This document shows positions 26,174 to 35,050 of a stretch of DNA of 64,000 bases, in pieces (position 1 is the stretch's first letter; the number at the start of each line of letters is the position of its first letter). Made by a program: the position numbers and the translations under genes. The notes under the pieces were generated by a model that was not told the origin of the DNA, did no database searches, and saw only the letters and a program-made list of their open reading frames with translations. This stretch comes from Bacillus sp. ISL-55. GTDB taxonomy: Bacteria > Bacillota > Bacilli > Bacillales > Cytobacillaceae. The stretch spans positions 120,671-184,670 of the forward strand of contig NZ_JAGGQU010000006.1 of assembly GCF_018613155.1 (NCBI RefSeq), read 5' to 3'.

Positions 26174-26200
26174 TAAAGAAATAGCGAAATTTGTCGATAT
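26174..26200 (+). promoter_or_regulatory. SigD-type (motility sigma) promoter candidate
   Basis: TAAA at 26174-26177, a 15-nt spacer and GTCGATAT at 26193-26200, close to the SigD consensus TAAA-N15-GCCGATAT. It lies 47 nt upstream of the diguanylate cyclase start. A TTTGTC-GATAT-GACAAA inverted repeat overlaps the -10 element. Confidence 0.6.
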
Positions 26201-26247
26201 GACAAAGTAGAGATTTTTTTAGTTTTGCGGCGAAAGGAATATTTTAA

Positions 26248-27891
26248 ATGAAAATCAACCTTCGAGCTTATATGGCTCTATTTTTTGGCGTTATTATCAT
26301 TGCGCTAACGATGCTGTTGAGTATAACGATCAGCAAGCATTCAAGTGAAACGATCAAAAGAGAGATTGGTAACAGCCTTTCTTCTACTGCGTATCATATG
26401 GCAGATAAACTAGATTCATTTATGTGGTCACGAATCGGGGAAGTAGAAGTCCTAAGCCAAATAGAGGATATTAAATCCCATGAGGATCTGCAGTCGGCTC
26501 AGGTATTGCTGGACCAGTTAAAGTCCAGTATTCCCGTATTTTCCTGGATAGGTCTGACAGATTCATCCGGGACTGTGGTCGCAGCTTCAGACAAAATTCT
26601 GGTAGGTTCTGATATTTCACAGCGCCCTGTTTATCAGGAAGGAAAAAAAGGTACTTTCATTGGCGATGTCCATAACGCGGTTCTGCTTGCAAACCTTCTT
26701 CCGAATCCAACAGGAGAGCCGATGCAATTTGTCGATATCAGCAAAGCGTTAACAGATGAAAATGGCAATTTCACTGGTGTTCTGGCTGCGCATCTCAGCT
26801 GGGAATGGTCGCAGCAGGTACAGGACGAAATTGTGGAACCTTTAAAAGATGAATTGAGTGGTGCGGAAGTTTTTGTCGTGAGTGGTTTGGACAGTACGGT
26901 CCTCCTTGGACCAGGTGGTATGACTGGGAATGTGCTAGATGTTGATAGTGTACACAAGGCCAGTAAGGGTGCGAATAGCTGGCTCGTGGAAGAGTGGCCG
27001 GACGGAAAAAATTATTTGACTGGATTTGCAGTCGGTGACGGCAATCAAAATTATTCTGGCCTGGGATGGACGGTCATTGTCCGAATCCCTGAAGAGAACG
27101 CTTTTGCCCCAGTCGAAGAATTAAAATCTTTTATAATCAAACTTGGCACAATAACAGCTGTTGTCTTTGCTATTATTGGCTGGTTTCTTGCCGGTTTCGT
27201 AACCACTCCTTTACAAAAGATATCCAGAGCTGCTCATAGTTTAAGAATCGGCAAAGAAAGCACGATTCCTTTAATAAAAGGAATCAAAGATCTAGAACTC
27301 CTTTCCAGTTCTTTAAGGGACTTAGTTGATACATTGGTACGTACTGAATCCAATTTGGACGAAATGGAAAACCTGGCCCATCATGATCTCCTGACCGGTC
27401 TTGGAAACCGTGTCGCCCTTGATCAATATTTAAAACATGCCAAAACTTCAGGGAATTCATTGTCCTTTTTATATTTGGATTTGGATGGATTTAAAATAAT
27501 CAACGATACGTATGGGCATCAAACTGGAGACCTGCTGCTAAAAGAAGTGGCTAGCAGGCTGAAAGAAAATACACGAAAAGAAGATCCTATCTTCCGGCTA
27601 GGCGGTGACGAATTCCTTGTGGTCGTGAGTAGTCCGCCTGAATCAAAGAAACACGTACTTACCACAATAGCAAACAAGCTAATTACGAACATAAACAACC
27701 CTTTTGAAATAGCTGGATCAAAGCTTCATGTCGGATGCAGTGTTGGTGGTGCAGTATGGCCCGATGATGATATCGACCCTTTTACCGTCATTAGTTATGC
27801 TGATGAGGCACTCTATGCTTCAAAACGAGCCGGTAAAAATAAATTCACCTTCCATACGAATAAGCAACAAAAACAAATGCCAGGAGCGTAA
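26248..27891 (+). CDS. Membrane-bound diguanylate cyclase (Cache sensor, GGDEF)
   Basis: A 547-residue protein. An amino-terminal helix (residues 8-28) is followed by an extracytoplasmic Cache-type sensor (about 30-290, with PVFSWIGLTDSSGTVVAAS and GLGWTVIVRIPE), a second membrane helix near 300-322, a HAMP-like linker and a GGDEF domain. The active site GGDEF is at 452-456, and an RxxD inhibitory site, RKED, lies at 443-446, exactly five residues before it. It therefore probably makes c-di-GMP with product inhibition. The SigD-like promoter upstream links it to motility. Confidence 0.9.
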   Translation: MKINLRAYMALFFGVIIIALTMLLSITISKHSSETIKREIGNSLSSTAYHMADKLDSFMWSRIGEVEVLSQIEDIKSHEDLQSAQVLLDQLKSSIPVFSWIGLTDSSGTVVAASDKILVGSDISQRPVYQEGKKGTFIGDVHNAVLLANLLPNPTGEPMQFVDISKALTDENGNFTGVLAAHLSWEWSQQVQDEIVEPLKDELSGAEVFVVSGLDSTVLLGPGGMTGNVLDVDSVHKASKGANSWLVEEWPDGKNYLTGFAVGDGNQNYSGLGWTVIVRIPEENAFAPVEELKSFIIKLGTITAVVFAIIGWFLAGFVTTPLQKISRAAHSLRIGKESTIPLIKGIKDLELLSSSLRDLVDTLVRTESNLDEMENLAHHDLLTGLGNRVALDQYLKHAKTSGNSLSFLYLDLDGFKIINDTYGHQTGDLLLKEVASRLKENTRKEDPIFRLGGDEFLVVVSSPPESKKHVLTTIANKLITNINNPFEIAGSKLHVGCSVGGAVWPDDDIDPFTVISYADEALYASKRAGKNKFTFHTNKQQKQMPGA

Positions 27892-27908
27892 TCTCCCGGC
27901 ATTTTGTT
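27877..27908 (+). terminator. Terminator overlapping the diguanylate cyclase stop
   Basis: Stem AATGCCAGGAG/CTCCCGGCATT encloses the TAA stop in its loop and is followed by TTTG. Confidence 0.75.
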
Positions 27909-28007
27909 TGCTTATGGCATTTTTATCTCTCTTTACCTAAACTAAAAGGGCACTTTTACCAATTAAGCATATAATAAATTTCAATTCGATACCGTAATTA
28001 TTCAGTA

Positions 28008-28457
28008 CTACACTTCTTCTCCCTTTCTCTCTAGAAATTCCTCCAGCCATTCATAATCCACCGGGCCATTGGTAATTTCAAATTGGTACATATCGAATAA
28101 CAAAACTTCTCTTTCGATTAAAGAGGGCATCGTGACTCTGTTGTCTTCATATTCCATTTGAAATTGGAATTGTTCCTCTGGATATTCAGTAACAAAATCC
28201 CGGTCTCCGATTTTTTTTACTTTATATTGACTTAGAAAACTAATCAGCTCCTGAATTGATTGATCATCCGTTAATTGCCGATTGTATGCTGCTTTTTCAT
28301 CCTTAATGGGAAGCTGATTATAATATATTTTTTCAATTTTACTTGCATCTAGTAAATCCGCTAGATTCTTTTCACGATAATCGACCCATCTGGTAACACC
28401 AAATATAAGTAAAAGTAAAATAACGATACTTAATATATAGAAGTTTTTCTTGTTCAA
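28008..28457 (-). CDS. Membrane-anchored hypothetical protein
   Basis: 149 residues with one amino-terminal membrane helix (about 6-24) and an acidic extracytoplasmic domain with several Tyr/Phe strands (FQFQMEYEDNRVTM, LLFDMYQFEI). The start overlaps the stop of the upstream membrane protein gene by 4 nt (ATGA), so the two are coupled. No family is recognised. The pair may work together at the cell surface. Confidence 0.65.
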   Translation of the reverse strand: MNKKNFYILSIVILLLLIFGVTRWVDYREKNLADLLDASKIEKIYYNQLPIKDEKAAYNRQLTDDQSIQELISFLSQYKVKKIGDRDFVTEYPEEQFQFQMEYEDNRVTMPSLIEREVLLFDMYQFEITNGPVDYEWLEEFLERKGEEV

Positions 28458-28891
28458 ACCCTCTTTCCTTCCTTATAAGATAAAACTCTCCCTAAAATGA
28501 AGCCATAAATCCAGTGACCCGCCATCCAAAATAAAAAAGCATATGCACTTGAGATCGGCGGTGTTCGTTCTGAGAGAAGCGTTGTTGGGTAAAGCAGCAA
28601 ACCAACTATTAAGCTCACGCTAATGACAAAGCGAGTGATAGCTTCTTTATGGAAGTTCTTTCTGATCATGTAAAAGTCCAAAACGAAAGCAAGCCCTATT
28701 GAGATCACCATATGCAGACCAAACTCAACAACTTCAGATAATTTTAAATCCTTAAGAATCGGTATGTAATCAACATTCAGTAATAAGGTATACACTTTAA
28801 GATTTGTTAAAGATTGGACGAGTTTTAAAAACAAACCAAGGACTACCCCTGATATCAGCCCGCCGACGAATGGTTTTATTTTTGTATTGAT
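28454..28891 (-). CDS. Four-helix membrane protein, possibly starting at ATC
   Basis: A small integral membrane protein coupled to the next gene by a 4-nt overlap. A conventional start would be TTG at 28834 (126 residues). However, the same frame is open upstream to an ATC at 28891, which lies 10 nt after a strong AAGGAGG. The added residues INTKIKPFVGGLISGVVLG look like a normal membrane-protein amino end. Rare AUU/AUC starts are known in bacteria, but sequence alone does not prove it. Four hydrophobic segments are visible. The family is not recognised. Confidence 0.5.
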   Translation of the reverse strand: MNTKIKPFVGGLISGVVLGLFLKLVQSLTNLKVYTLLLNVDYIPILKDLKLSEVVEFGLHMVISIGLAFVLDFYMIRKNFHKEAITRFVISVSLIVGLLLYPTTLLSERTPPISSAYAFLFWMAGHWIYGFILGRVLSYKEGKRV

Positions 28892-28984
28892 AGGACTTCA
28901 TCCTCCTTTAACTTAACATGAAATCTAATGGTAGATCATTCGTTACCTATTCGGGATAAATATAGGATATCCCTTTATGAAAAT

Positions 28985-29012
28985 AGAAAAAGCAGATCTA
29001 AAAGACCTGCTT
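28985..29012 (-). terminator. Terminator of the SDR gene
   Basis: On the reverse strand AAGCAGGTCT/AGATCTGCTT (one G-T pair) is followed by TTTCTA, shortly after the stop at 29019. Confidence 0.75.
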
Positions 29013-29018
29013 CCTTCA

Positions 29019-29756
29019 TTAACCCTGGTTCGTTGGCCTAATGATGATTTCATTCACAGCAACTGAGGCAGGCTGTGAAAGAGCATAATGAACTGCGTTG
29101 GCAATATCTTCACTCCGTATAGAAGGAAGATCCGGGTTCTCAAAAATAGGCTTTACTTCTGGGTCAACAATTAAATCTGCTAGCTCAGTATCAACAACTC
29201 CAGGTGAGATTGTAGTGGTCCTGATATTCGATTTGGTCAACTCTTTATTAAGTCCCTCCATAATCACCCTGGCAGCAAACTTTGTTGCACAATAAACAGT
29301 TCCTGATGGGAAGATTCCATGTCCTGCAACGGAAGCTGTCGTGATGATGTGACCACTGTTTTTTTCAAGCATATGAGGAAGTACAGCACTTACACCATGT
29401 AAAACTCCTTTAATGTTGACATCAATCATTTGATCCCATTCTTCCACTCTATTATTTTTCATATAGGAAAGCGGCATGATTCCAGCATTATTAAAAAGCA
29501 CATCAATTTGGCCGAAATGATCCAGTGTGAAACCAGCCAATTTTTTAACCTCATCCAATGAAGTGACATCCGTTACTTTATAAACAGCAGTTCCGCCAAG
29601 TGATTGTATTTCCTCTGAAAGCTCCTGCAATCGTTCTTCTCTCCTTGCGGCAAGAACAATTTTCGCACCTTCACTTGCTAATTTAACGGCAGTAGCACGA
29701 CCGATCCCACTGCTAGCCCCTGTGATAATTACGACTTTATTTTTAATTGCCGACAT
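29019..29756 (-). CDS. SDR-family oxidoreductase
   Basis: A classical short-chain dehydrogenase of 245 residues with VVIITGASSGIGRATA, the NNAGIMPL motif and the catalytic Ser/Tyr-xxx-Lys (TASVAGH...YCATKFA). The ATG at 29756 is chosen because AAAGGAGTG precedes it; the GTG nine nt upstream lies inside that site. It overlaps the end of the M28 peptidase gene, so it is the last member of the GNAT-M28-SDR operon. Substrate unknown. Confidence 0.87.
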   Translation of the reverse strand: MSAIKNKVVIITGASSGIGRATAVKLASEGAKIVLAARREERLQELSEEIQSLGGTAVYKVTDVTSLDEVKKLAGFTLDHFGQIDVLFNNAGIMPLSYMKNNRVEEWDQMIDVNIKGVLHGVSAVLPHMLEKNSGHIITTASVAGHGIFPSGTVYCATKFAARVIMEGLNKELTKSNIRTTTISPGVVDTELADLIVDPEVKPIFENPDLPSIRSEDIANAVHYALSQPASVAVNEIIIRPTNQG

Positions 29757-31506
29757 AATTGCCACTCCTTTTTTTATTAAAAGTTAATAAATTATGAGCC
29801 TCTTTAAGTGCATTTTTCAATAAATAATTTACTTTATTAACCTGTCTGTTTATAGAGGTGTTCAACAAATAATACTCATGTGTCCCCTTCTCCAAGGAAG
29901 CCATTCTATTAATTGAAGAGAGCGAGGGAACTGGCAATAAACCAACAGCCGGATCATGTTCGAAAAGGTCATTACTTACATAATTAAGAGGAACAATACT
30001 ACGTGAAATTGCCATGATTCTCTTATTGATTTCCTTCTGATCTTCAACCAACGGGCCAGAAGTTGGTAAAGTAGATTGCACCTTCATGATTACTTCTTCA
30101 AGTTCATTTAAACGTTCCAAGGTTAAGTCCAGATTCACTTTATCTCCTGCTGTTTCTTGATATTTTTTTATTGTAACTTTGATTTCTTGAACCGCAGCCA
30201 ATTGGTTGATCGGCACAATTGGATCGGTTAAAACTTTATAGATTGAGAGAGCATAGATTTCACAATCGCGCTTTAAATTGGCCGGATCGATTTTATCAAT
30301 TGTGTCTTCAACGGTATGCCACCACCAACCGAATCCTCCTGCCTCCTTACCCGCAAAAACTTGAAACACTTTCTGGGACATCGGATCATTAGATAATCGT
30401 TGTTCTGACATTCCCATATACAGGGAAGGAACTCCCGCTCCCCAAAAAGATTGGTCAGCGTACTTTCCATATCTGCTTCCTATATAATCTTGACCAGCTA
30501 ATTCCTTCACATAGAGAGACGCAATATCTTTAGTTTCACTCATGCAGTTACTCTCGCTCAGGATAGTAGCTCCTTTGCCTCCGACAGAATCAACATAGAA
30601 ATGCATGACGCAATTCTCGTGGATTTCTTCCCATTGCAGATCACAGTAGGCTTGTGAACCAGCGTATCTGCCATGAGAATGTCCTGACCAAAAAGCAAAA
30701 CGAATCGATCGTTTCATTTGCTCTTTATATTTTGAAAGCACTCTTGCTACCTCTAGCATCGTCGCATTTGCAGATCCGTTATCCATGGCTCCGTAATGCC
30801 ACGAATCGATATGGCCGCTGAATAAGACAAAATGCTCTGGTTCTTCTTCCCCTTTAATGTCGGCGATTAACGTTGGGATTTGCGTCCATTTTGTTTCAAC
30901 CTCGGTATGTAATGCTACCTGGCCCCTGCCTTCAGCAATCGACTTTTTTAGGATTTCACCAGAGTCATCATTTACTGAAACGACAGGAATCTTCGGCATT
31001 TGTGAGATATTTTCGGCAGTGGGACTTCCCCAAACAGTTGAAACAATCATTTCATGCGTATAAGGTCCATTTATAAAGATGACGGCAAGGGTTCCAGCAC
31101 CACAAAGCTTTCCTATAACTTCTGGACTTGCAATTCCTTCTACTACACAAATCTTCCCTTTGCAGAGAGAAAGCTTTTCATCTGAATAATCCCCAATATA
31201 AACGGAGTCACTACTTATCCCGCTCTCCTTTGTGGACGGTGCCATTGAGTGAGTAATACAAGGCACATCGATATCCCCAATCTTTAAACTAGCTTTACGA
31301 GGAAGTGAAATGTACGCTTCGTGAAAAGAAAGTTCAGTCTCTAGCCCAAAGCTTTCCAAAGTCTGTTGGGCAAACTTGAACGCACGAAGCTCTTCTTCAG
31401 ATCCTGACAGCCTTACCTCTTTTGCAATTTCCCTGTTATAATTCATTAGTTGATTTGCATCTATGTGGGAAATTATTTCTCTTTCAATCACCGTCAAATT
31501 TTCCAA
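29743..31506 (-). CDS. M28-family aminopeptidase-like protein with PA domain
   Basis: About 587 residues. A protease-associated (PA) insert around residues 110-200 is followed by an M28 zinc-peptidase core (FSGHIDSWHYGAMDNGSANA, FAFWSGHSHGRYAGS, and a later WWWHTVEDTIDKI). A helical carboxyl region follows. There is no signal peptide, so it appears cytoplasmic. TTG at 31506 is preferred because GGGAGGG lies just before it; the ORF starts 15 nt earlier at an ATG that overlaps this site. The gene overlaps both neighbours, showing operon coupling. Confidence 0.82.
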   Translation of the reverse strand: MENLTVIEREIISHIDANQLMNYNREIAKEVRLSGSEEELRAFKFAQQTLESFGLETELSFHEAYISLPRKASLKIGDIDVPCITHSMAPSTKESGISSDSVYIGDYSDEKLSLCKGKICVVEGIASPEVIGKLCGAGTLAVIFINGPYTHEMIVSTVWGSPTAENISQMPKIPVVSVNDDSGEILKKSIAEGRGQVALHTEVETKWTQIPTLIADIKGEEEPEHFVLFSGHIDSWHYGAMDNGSANATMLEVARVLSKYKEQMKRSIRFAFWSGHSHGRYAGSQAYCDLQWEEIHENCVMHFYVDSVGGKGATILSESNCMSETKDIASLYVKELAGQDYIGSRYGKYADQSFWGAGVPSLYMGMSEQRLSNDPMSQKVFQVFAGKEAGGFGWWWHTVEDTIDKIDPANLKRDCEIYALSIYKVLTDPIVPINQLAAVQEIKVTIKKYQETAGDKVNLDLTLERLNELEEVIMKVQSTLPTSGPLVEDQKEINKRIMAISRSIVPLNYVSNDLFEHDPAVGLLPVPSLSSINRMASLEKGTHEYYLLNTSINRQVNKVNYLLKNALKEAHNLLTFNKKRSGNYVGN

Positions 31507-32056
31507 GGTTATCCCTCCCATTTCCTGTTAATACTGAACTCCATTCTCGATCCAAAATACTCATCTCGTAATAACTCCAATAATCGTTCCCAATTCTTGA
31601 TGCTTCTCTAATCAATCCCTCTGTTCGAAAACCGATTTTCTGATAGAGTTTAAGAGCTGGGGAATTGAAATCATATACAGCAAGGCTCACCTTATGAAGC
31701 CCGAATTTTAGAAATGCAATGTTTAACAGCTTATTGACCATGTAAGGAGCTAAGCCCTTGCCTTTCATCTCCTTATCCCCAATTAGGACTCGACACATTC
31801 TCGCATTTCTATTATGAAGATTGATTGAACCTAGCGAAATGTGCCCGATTACCTTCGATGATTCAACGTGAACAACCTTAAAAGCCTGAATCTCTGAACC
31901 TTCTTTATTTGCTTCACCCAAATATTTAATGAGCTGTTGGTGAGTCAGCGGATAGGTAAATCCTGTCCCGCTCCATTGCAGTAAAAATTCAGGACTATCA
32001 ATCCAAGTTATAAGTTGTGGGATGTCTTCTTCTGTGAAATATTTTAATTCGATCAT
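31484..32056 (-). CDS. GNAT N-acetyltransferase
   Basis: A 190-residue GNAT protein of the RimL-like branch (IELKYFTEEDIPQLITWI, GDKEMKGKGLAPYMVNKLL, NSPALKLYQKIGFRTEG). It is the first gene of the short operon with the M28 peptidase and SDR, overlapping the peptidase gene. The acyl acceptor is unknown. The neighbourhood suggests modification of a peptide or amine being degraded. Confidence 0.83.
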   Translation of the reverse strand: MIELKYFTEEDIPQLITWIDSPEFLLQWSGTGFTYPLTHQQLIKYLGEANKEGSEIQAFKVVHVESSKVIGHISLGSINLHNRNARMCRVLIGDKEMKGKGLAPYMVNKLLNIAFLKFGLHKVSLAVYDFNSPALKLYQKIGFRTEGLIREASRIGNDYWSYYEMSILDREWSSVLTGNGRDNLGKFDGD

Positions 32057-32108
32057 GTTGATGAGCCTCTTTCACTTTAATATGATTCTCAAACAGTCTT
32101 CCTATTGA

Positions 32109-32259
32109 CTACAAAAAAGGATTAAATGACCTATGCTTCTTCATAAATTTAAGATTATTAGGAGAAAAGAGCTTGCACACTTAATACCGAACTACAAAAT
32201 AACAATTTTCACGTTATAATCGGCTTTAGGATTTTAACAACAATCTTTACGAAAACAGC
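32109..32259. repeat. 151-bp dispersed intergenic repeat, copy A
   Basis: The sequence from CTACAAAA to ACAGC closely matches the segment at 42280-42430 in length and order. Long identical blocks are shared, such as GCACACTTAAT, CGAACTACAAAA and TAGGATTTTAACAA. It lies between the second binding-protein gene and the GNAT gene. It has no coding potential. Confidence 0.85.
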
Positions 32260-32268
32260 CATATGAAT

Positions 32269-32307
32269 GAAAGGAGCAGGTTTAACCTTTCAAAACCTGC
32301 CCTTTCA
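32269..32307 (-). terminator. Terminator-like hairpin after the binding-protein gene
   Basis: Long stem GAAAGG-GCAGGTTT with AAACCTGC-CTTTC, just past the stop at 32311. The T tract is weak, so it may be a partial terminator. Confidence 0.55.
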
Positions 32308-32310
32308 TAT

Positions 32311-33921
32311 TTATTTGGATATTTTATGGAAAGGCACATACCATGTATTCATTGGATTCATTTCATATCCTTTTACATAATCCTTTACAGGCGCGCTTTC
32401 CATCGTTTGCGCTATGAAGGCGTAAGGAATTTCTTCTGCCATGATTTTCTGAACGTCTTCATATAATTCTTCGCGTTTTGCTTCATCAACACTAGTTCGT
32501 GCTTCTTCTAACAGTTGATCAACTTGTTTATTGTCATAGAATGCTGTGTTAAAGCCCGGCCCTTTACTTGAGGAATGCGCAAAATACCATAAGTTATAAT
32601 CAGGGTCTGCAAAGTCTGGTGTCCACGCGCCTAACGAAATATTATGGTTTCCTGAAGTTATTAAATCTAGATAAGTAGGCCACGCGTATTCTTTTATAGT
32701 TACTTTTGCACCAATCTTTGCCAAATCTGATTGGATAGTCACGGCCATGTTTTTATAAACCTCGTCATTTTCTGAAATTGAAATTTCAAATTCAAGCCTA
32801 TCTTTATAACCAGCCTCTTCGATAAATTGTTTTGCTTTTTCTAAATCATAAAGATATAGAGGAGTATCCTTAGCAAAACCGAACATACCCTTAGGAACTG
32901 CAGAGTTAACCCTAAATGCATTCCCAAGATAGATATTTTCTATTATCGCTTCATAGTTAACAGCATGGACAAACGCCTTTCTAATAAGAGGATTATCAAA
33001 TGGAGCTTTCGACATGTTCATGTCTCCAAATACTAGTTTGTAGCTTGGAGAAGAATGAACTTTGATCCCATTTTTGCCGTCCATTTCTTCCAGAGTCGAT
33101 GGAGATATAGTGGTAGTGTCCAGCATATCCACTTCACCTTTTTCCAGCATGATCCTTGCTGTCGATGCTTCTGGAATAACCAGTATATTGACTTTCTTCA
33201 AAGTTGGTTTTTCTCCCCAATAGTCTTCTTTTGCAGTTAAGACAAGTTTCTGCCCTCGTTCCCAGCTTTCAAGTTTATAGGGTCCAGATCCCATTTCTTT
33301 ATCAGCAAGGTATTCTTCACCTAGGTCTTCCCCCTCATGTTCAGCTAGTTTCGGATTGACTATATTCGCATAAACAGTTCCTAAAGTTTTAAGAAATGGA
33401 GCATATGGATGTTTGAGATTGATAGTGATCGTATGATCATCGACAATTTCGAAACTATCTTCATCAATCACTTTTTTAAACTGTCCCGCTGCTGATTTAC
33501 CTACTTTTAATGCTCTTAAGTATGAATATTTAACCGCTTCTGCAGTAACGGTACTACCATCATGAAACTTTGCGTCCTTTCTTAAATGGAAAGTATAACT
33601 CAGTCCATTATTTGCAATGTCCCATTTTTCCGCCAACATTGGAGTAATTTCTGTGGTGGTACCATCATAATTAACAAGTCGATCATAGAGCATATAAGTT
33701 ATTCTAAAAGATGTATTTGCTCCAGTTCCGTGAGGATCTAAGTGAGGTATATCCTGATTCGTTGCAAAATTGAAGACTTCACTGGCAGTGTCAGCTGGTG
33801 ACTTGTCTTTTTGATCATTCGATTTTGTTGTTGCCTCTTCATTGTATTTATTACACCCAGCTATTAATAAGACTGAACAAAGCAGCAATATAAATAATAC
33901 AAAAGGTTGACTATTTTTCAT
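32311..33921 (-). CDS. Peptide/oligopeptide ABC transporter substrate-binding lipoprotein (paralogue 1)
   Basis: A binding protein of family 5 (OppA/DppA), about 536 residues, with a lipobox LLIAGC. The mature part starts with NKYNEEATT and shows the family pattern VFNFATNQDIPHLDPHGTGAN, LAEKWDIANNGLSYTFHLRKDAKFHDGS, and ends near MNPMNTWYVPFHK. It is closely similar along its whole length to the protein at 39687-41327, so the two are recent paralogues. The ATG at 33921 follows AGAGGGG. It lacks permease genes of its own and may share the Opp importer encoded upstream. Confidence 0.88.
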   Translation of the reverse strand: MKNSQPFVLFILLLCSVLLIAGCNKYNEEATTKSNDQKDKSPADTASEVFNFATNQDIPHLDPHGTGANTSFRITYMLYDRLVNYDGTTTEITPMLAEKWDIANNGLSYTFHLRKDAKFHDGSTVTAEAVKYSYLRALKVGKSAAGQFKKVIDEDSFEIVDDHTITINLKHPYAPFLKTLGTVYANIVNPKLAEHEGEDLGEEYLADKEMGSGPYKLESWERGQKLVLTAKEDYWGEKPTLKKVNILVIPEASTARIMLEKGEVDMLDTTTISPSTLEEMDGKNGIKVHSSPSYKLVFGDMNMSKAPFDNPLIRKAFVHAVNYEAIIENIYLGNAFRVNSAVPKGMFGFAKDTPLYLYDLEKAKQFIEEAGYKDRLEFEISISENDEVYKNMAVTIQSDLAKIGAKVTIKEYAWPTYLDLITSGNHNISLGAWTPDFADPDYNLWYFAHSSSKGPGFNTAFYDNKQVDQLLEEARTSVDEAKREELYEDVQKIMAEEIPYAFIAQTMESAPVKDYVKGYEMNPMNTWYVPFHKISK

Positions 33922-33937
33922 CCCCAAACCCCTCTCT

Positions 33938-34981
33938 TCATTTGCTTAGTACATCATCCTCATATACCTTTTTCAAATCCATAAGATTATCCCATGACAT
34001 TTGCTTGGCCCCTTTCTCTAACTCTTTTATTCTTTCAATTACAAATTTAGTTAGAGGGAAGGACAAATTATGCTGTTTGCCAATCTCTAATATTGGAACT
34101 AAATCAAAATCTACTTCTGTCTTTCGCCTCCTTATGGCAATGTCCCGCCAAATCCCGCTTTTTTGTTTTTTATTCTGTGACATCCAAAACGAAATCCGGT
34201 CAAATTCTTCATTTAGCAAGTCTGTGTTTTGATTGTCTCTCGGATAAATTAGTTCTGGCTTCCATACGTCAAAAGAAATGACATTCACACTCTTTATATG
34301 TGCTGCTTCAAGTACTTCAGCACAAAGTTCAATAAGTGCAGGCCTGAATTCTTTTCTCTCAACAACATTTGCCATTGTTTCATCCACAAGAGCGGTTGCA
34401 TATAATAAGGCTGCATAGGATAACTTGCTCCATAAGTAACCCTTAATATTATTCGTTTCTTTTACTGGTCCCCAATGTTCCAATATCTTTTTTAATTCTT
34501 TCAATCTATCGGTAGATGCCCCGTTAAATTCTCCTATCGCAACAGAGGATACTCCACCATACAAAATACGTCCTGGCTCAAGATAATCTGCCGAAAAGTT
34601 GACAAAACAGCATAGTGGCTCAGAAACCTTCTTGTATTTAGGAACTTTTAAGTCTATTAATCCGTTTTGAAAGGATACAATTGTTGTGTCTTTGTTAATC
34701 AATTGGTGGACCTGGTCCAATGCCTGTTGAGCATGGTGGGCCTTCGTGCAAATAAAAACCCAATCAAGCTGCTTGTTTCTTGCTATCAATTCTTCTGGGG
34801 TATAAGCTTCTCCTTTCACTACAAATTCTTCTGCCGGACCCTCTATTCTTAATCCTTTATACCTGATGTGATTTACATGATCTTGCTCAATATCACAGAA
34901 AACTATATTTACACCAGCTTTCACGATATAAGCGCCAAGAACTCCTCCAATAGCACCCGAGCCAATAATCGTTATTTCCAT
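33938..34981 (-). CDS. Ketopantoate reductase-family (ApbA/PanE-like) protein (paralogue 1)
   Basis: A 347-residue NAD(P)-dependent reductase-like protein with Rossmann motif ITIIGSGAIGGVLGAY (residues 3-18), a catalytic-lysine region in WSKLSYAALLYATALVD and a FQNGL motif. It is clearly paralogous to the protein at 46094-47140 (shared LRIEGP, CFVNFSADYLEPGRILYGGV and KSGIWRDIAIRRRKTE). Being duplicated in a catabolic cluster and longer than PanE, it probably reduces a 2-oxo acid other than ketopantoate. It follows a putative peptidase gene and precedes a binding-protein gene. Confidence 0.82.
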   Translation of the reverse strand: MEITIIGSGAIGGVLGAYIVKAGVNIVFCDIEQDHVNHIRYKGLRIEGPAEEFVVKGEAYTPEELIARNKQLDWVFICTKAHHAQQALDQVHQLINKDTTIVSFQNGLIDLKVPKYKKVSEPLCCFVNFSADYLEPGRILYGGVSSVAIGEFNGASTDRLKELKKILEHWGPVKETNNIKGYLWSKLSYAALLYATALVDETMANVVERKEFRPALIELCAEVLEAAHIKSVNVISFDVWKPELIYPRDNQNTDLLNEEFDRISFWMSQNKKQKSGIWRDIAIRRRKTEVDFDLVPILEIGKQHNLSFPLTKFVIERIKELEKGAKQMSWDNLMDLKKVYEDDVLSK

Positions 34982-35014
34982 TCATTCACCTCCGCTTACT
35001 GATTATATTTTTTT

Positions 35015-35044
35015 GAAGGTGAAGCTCCCAAAAACCTCACCTTC
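35015..35044. other. Intercistronic hairpin
   Basis: Stem GAAGGTGA/TCACCTTC between the metallopeptidase-like gene and the reductase gene. On the reverse strand it is followed by A residues, so it is not a normal terminator; it may stabilise or process the transcript. Confidence 0.45.
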
Positions 35045-35050
35045 AGTCTT

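Noticed and set aside
35015-35044. Hairpin as a terminator between the metallopeptidase-like and reductase genes
   Set aside because: On the coding strand it is followed by A residues rather than T, so it would not terminate.
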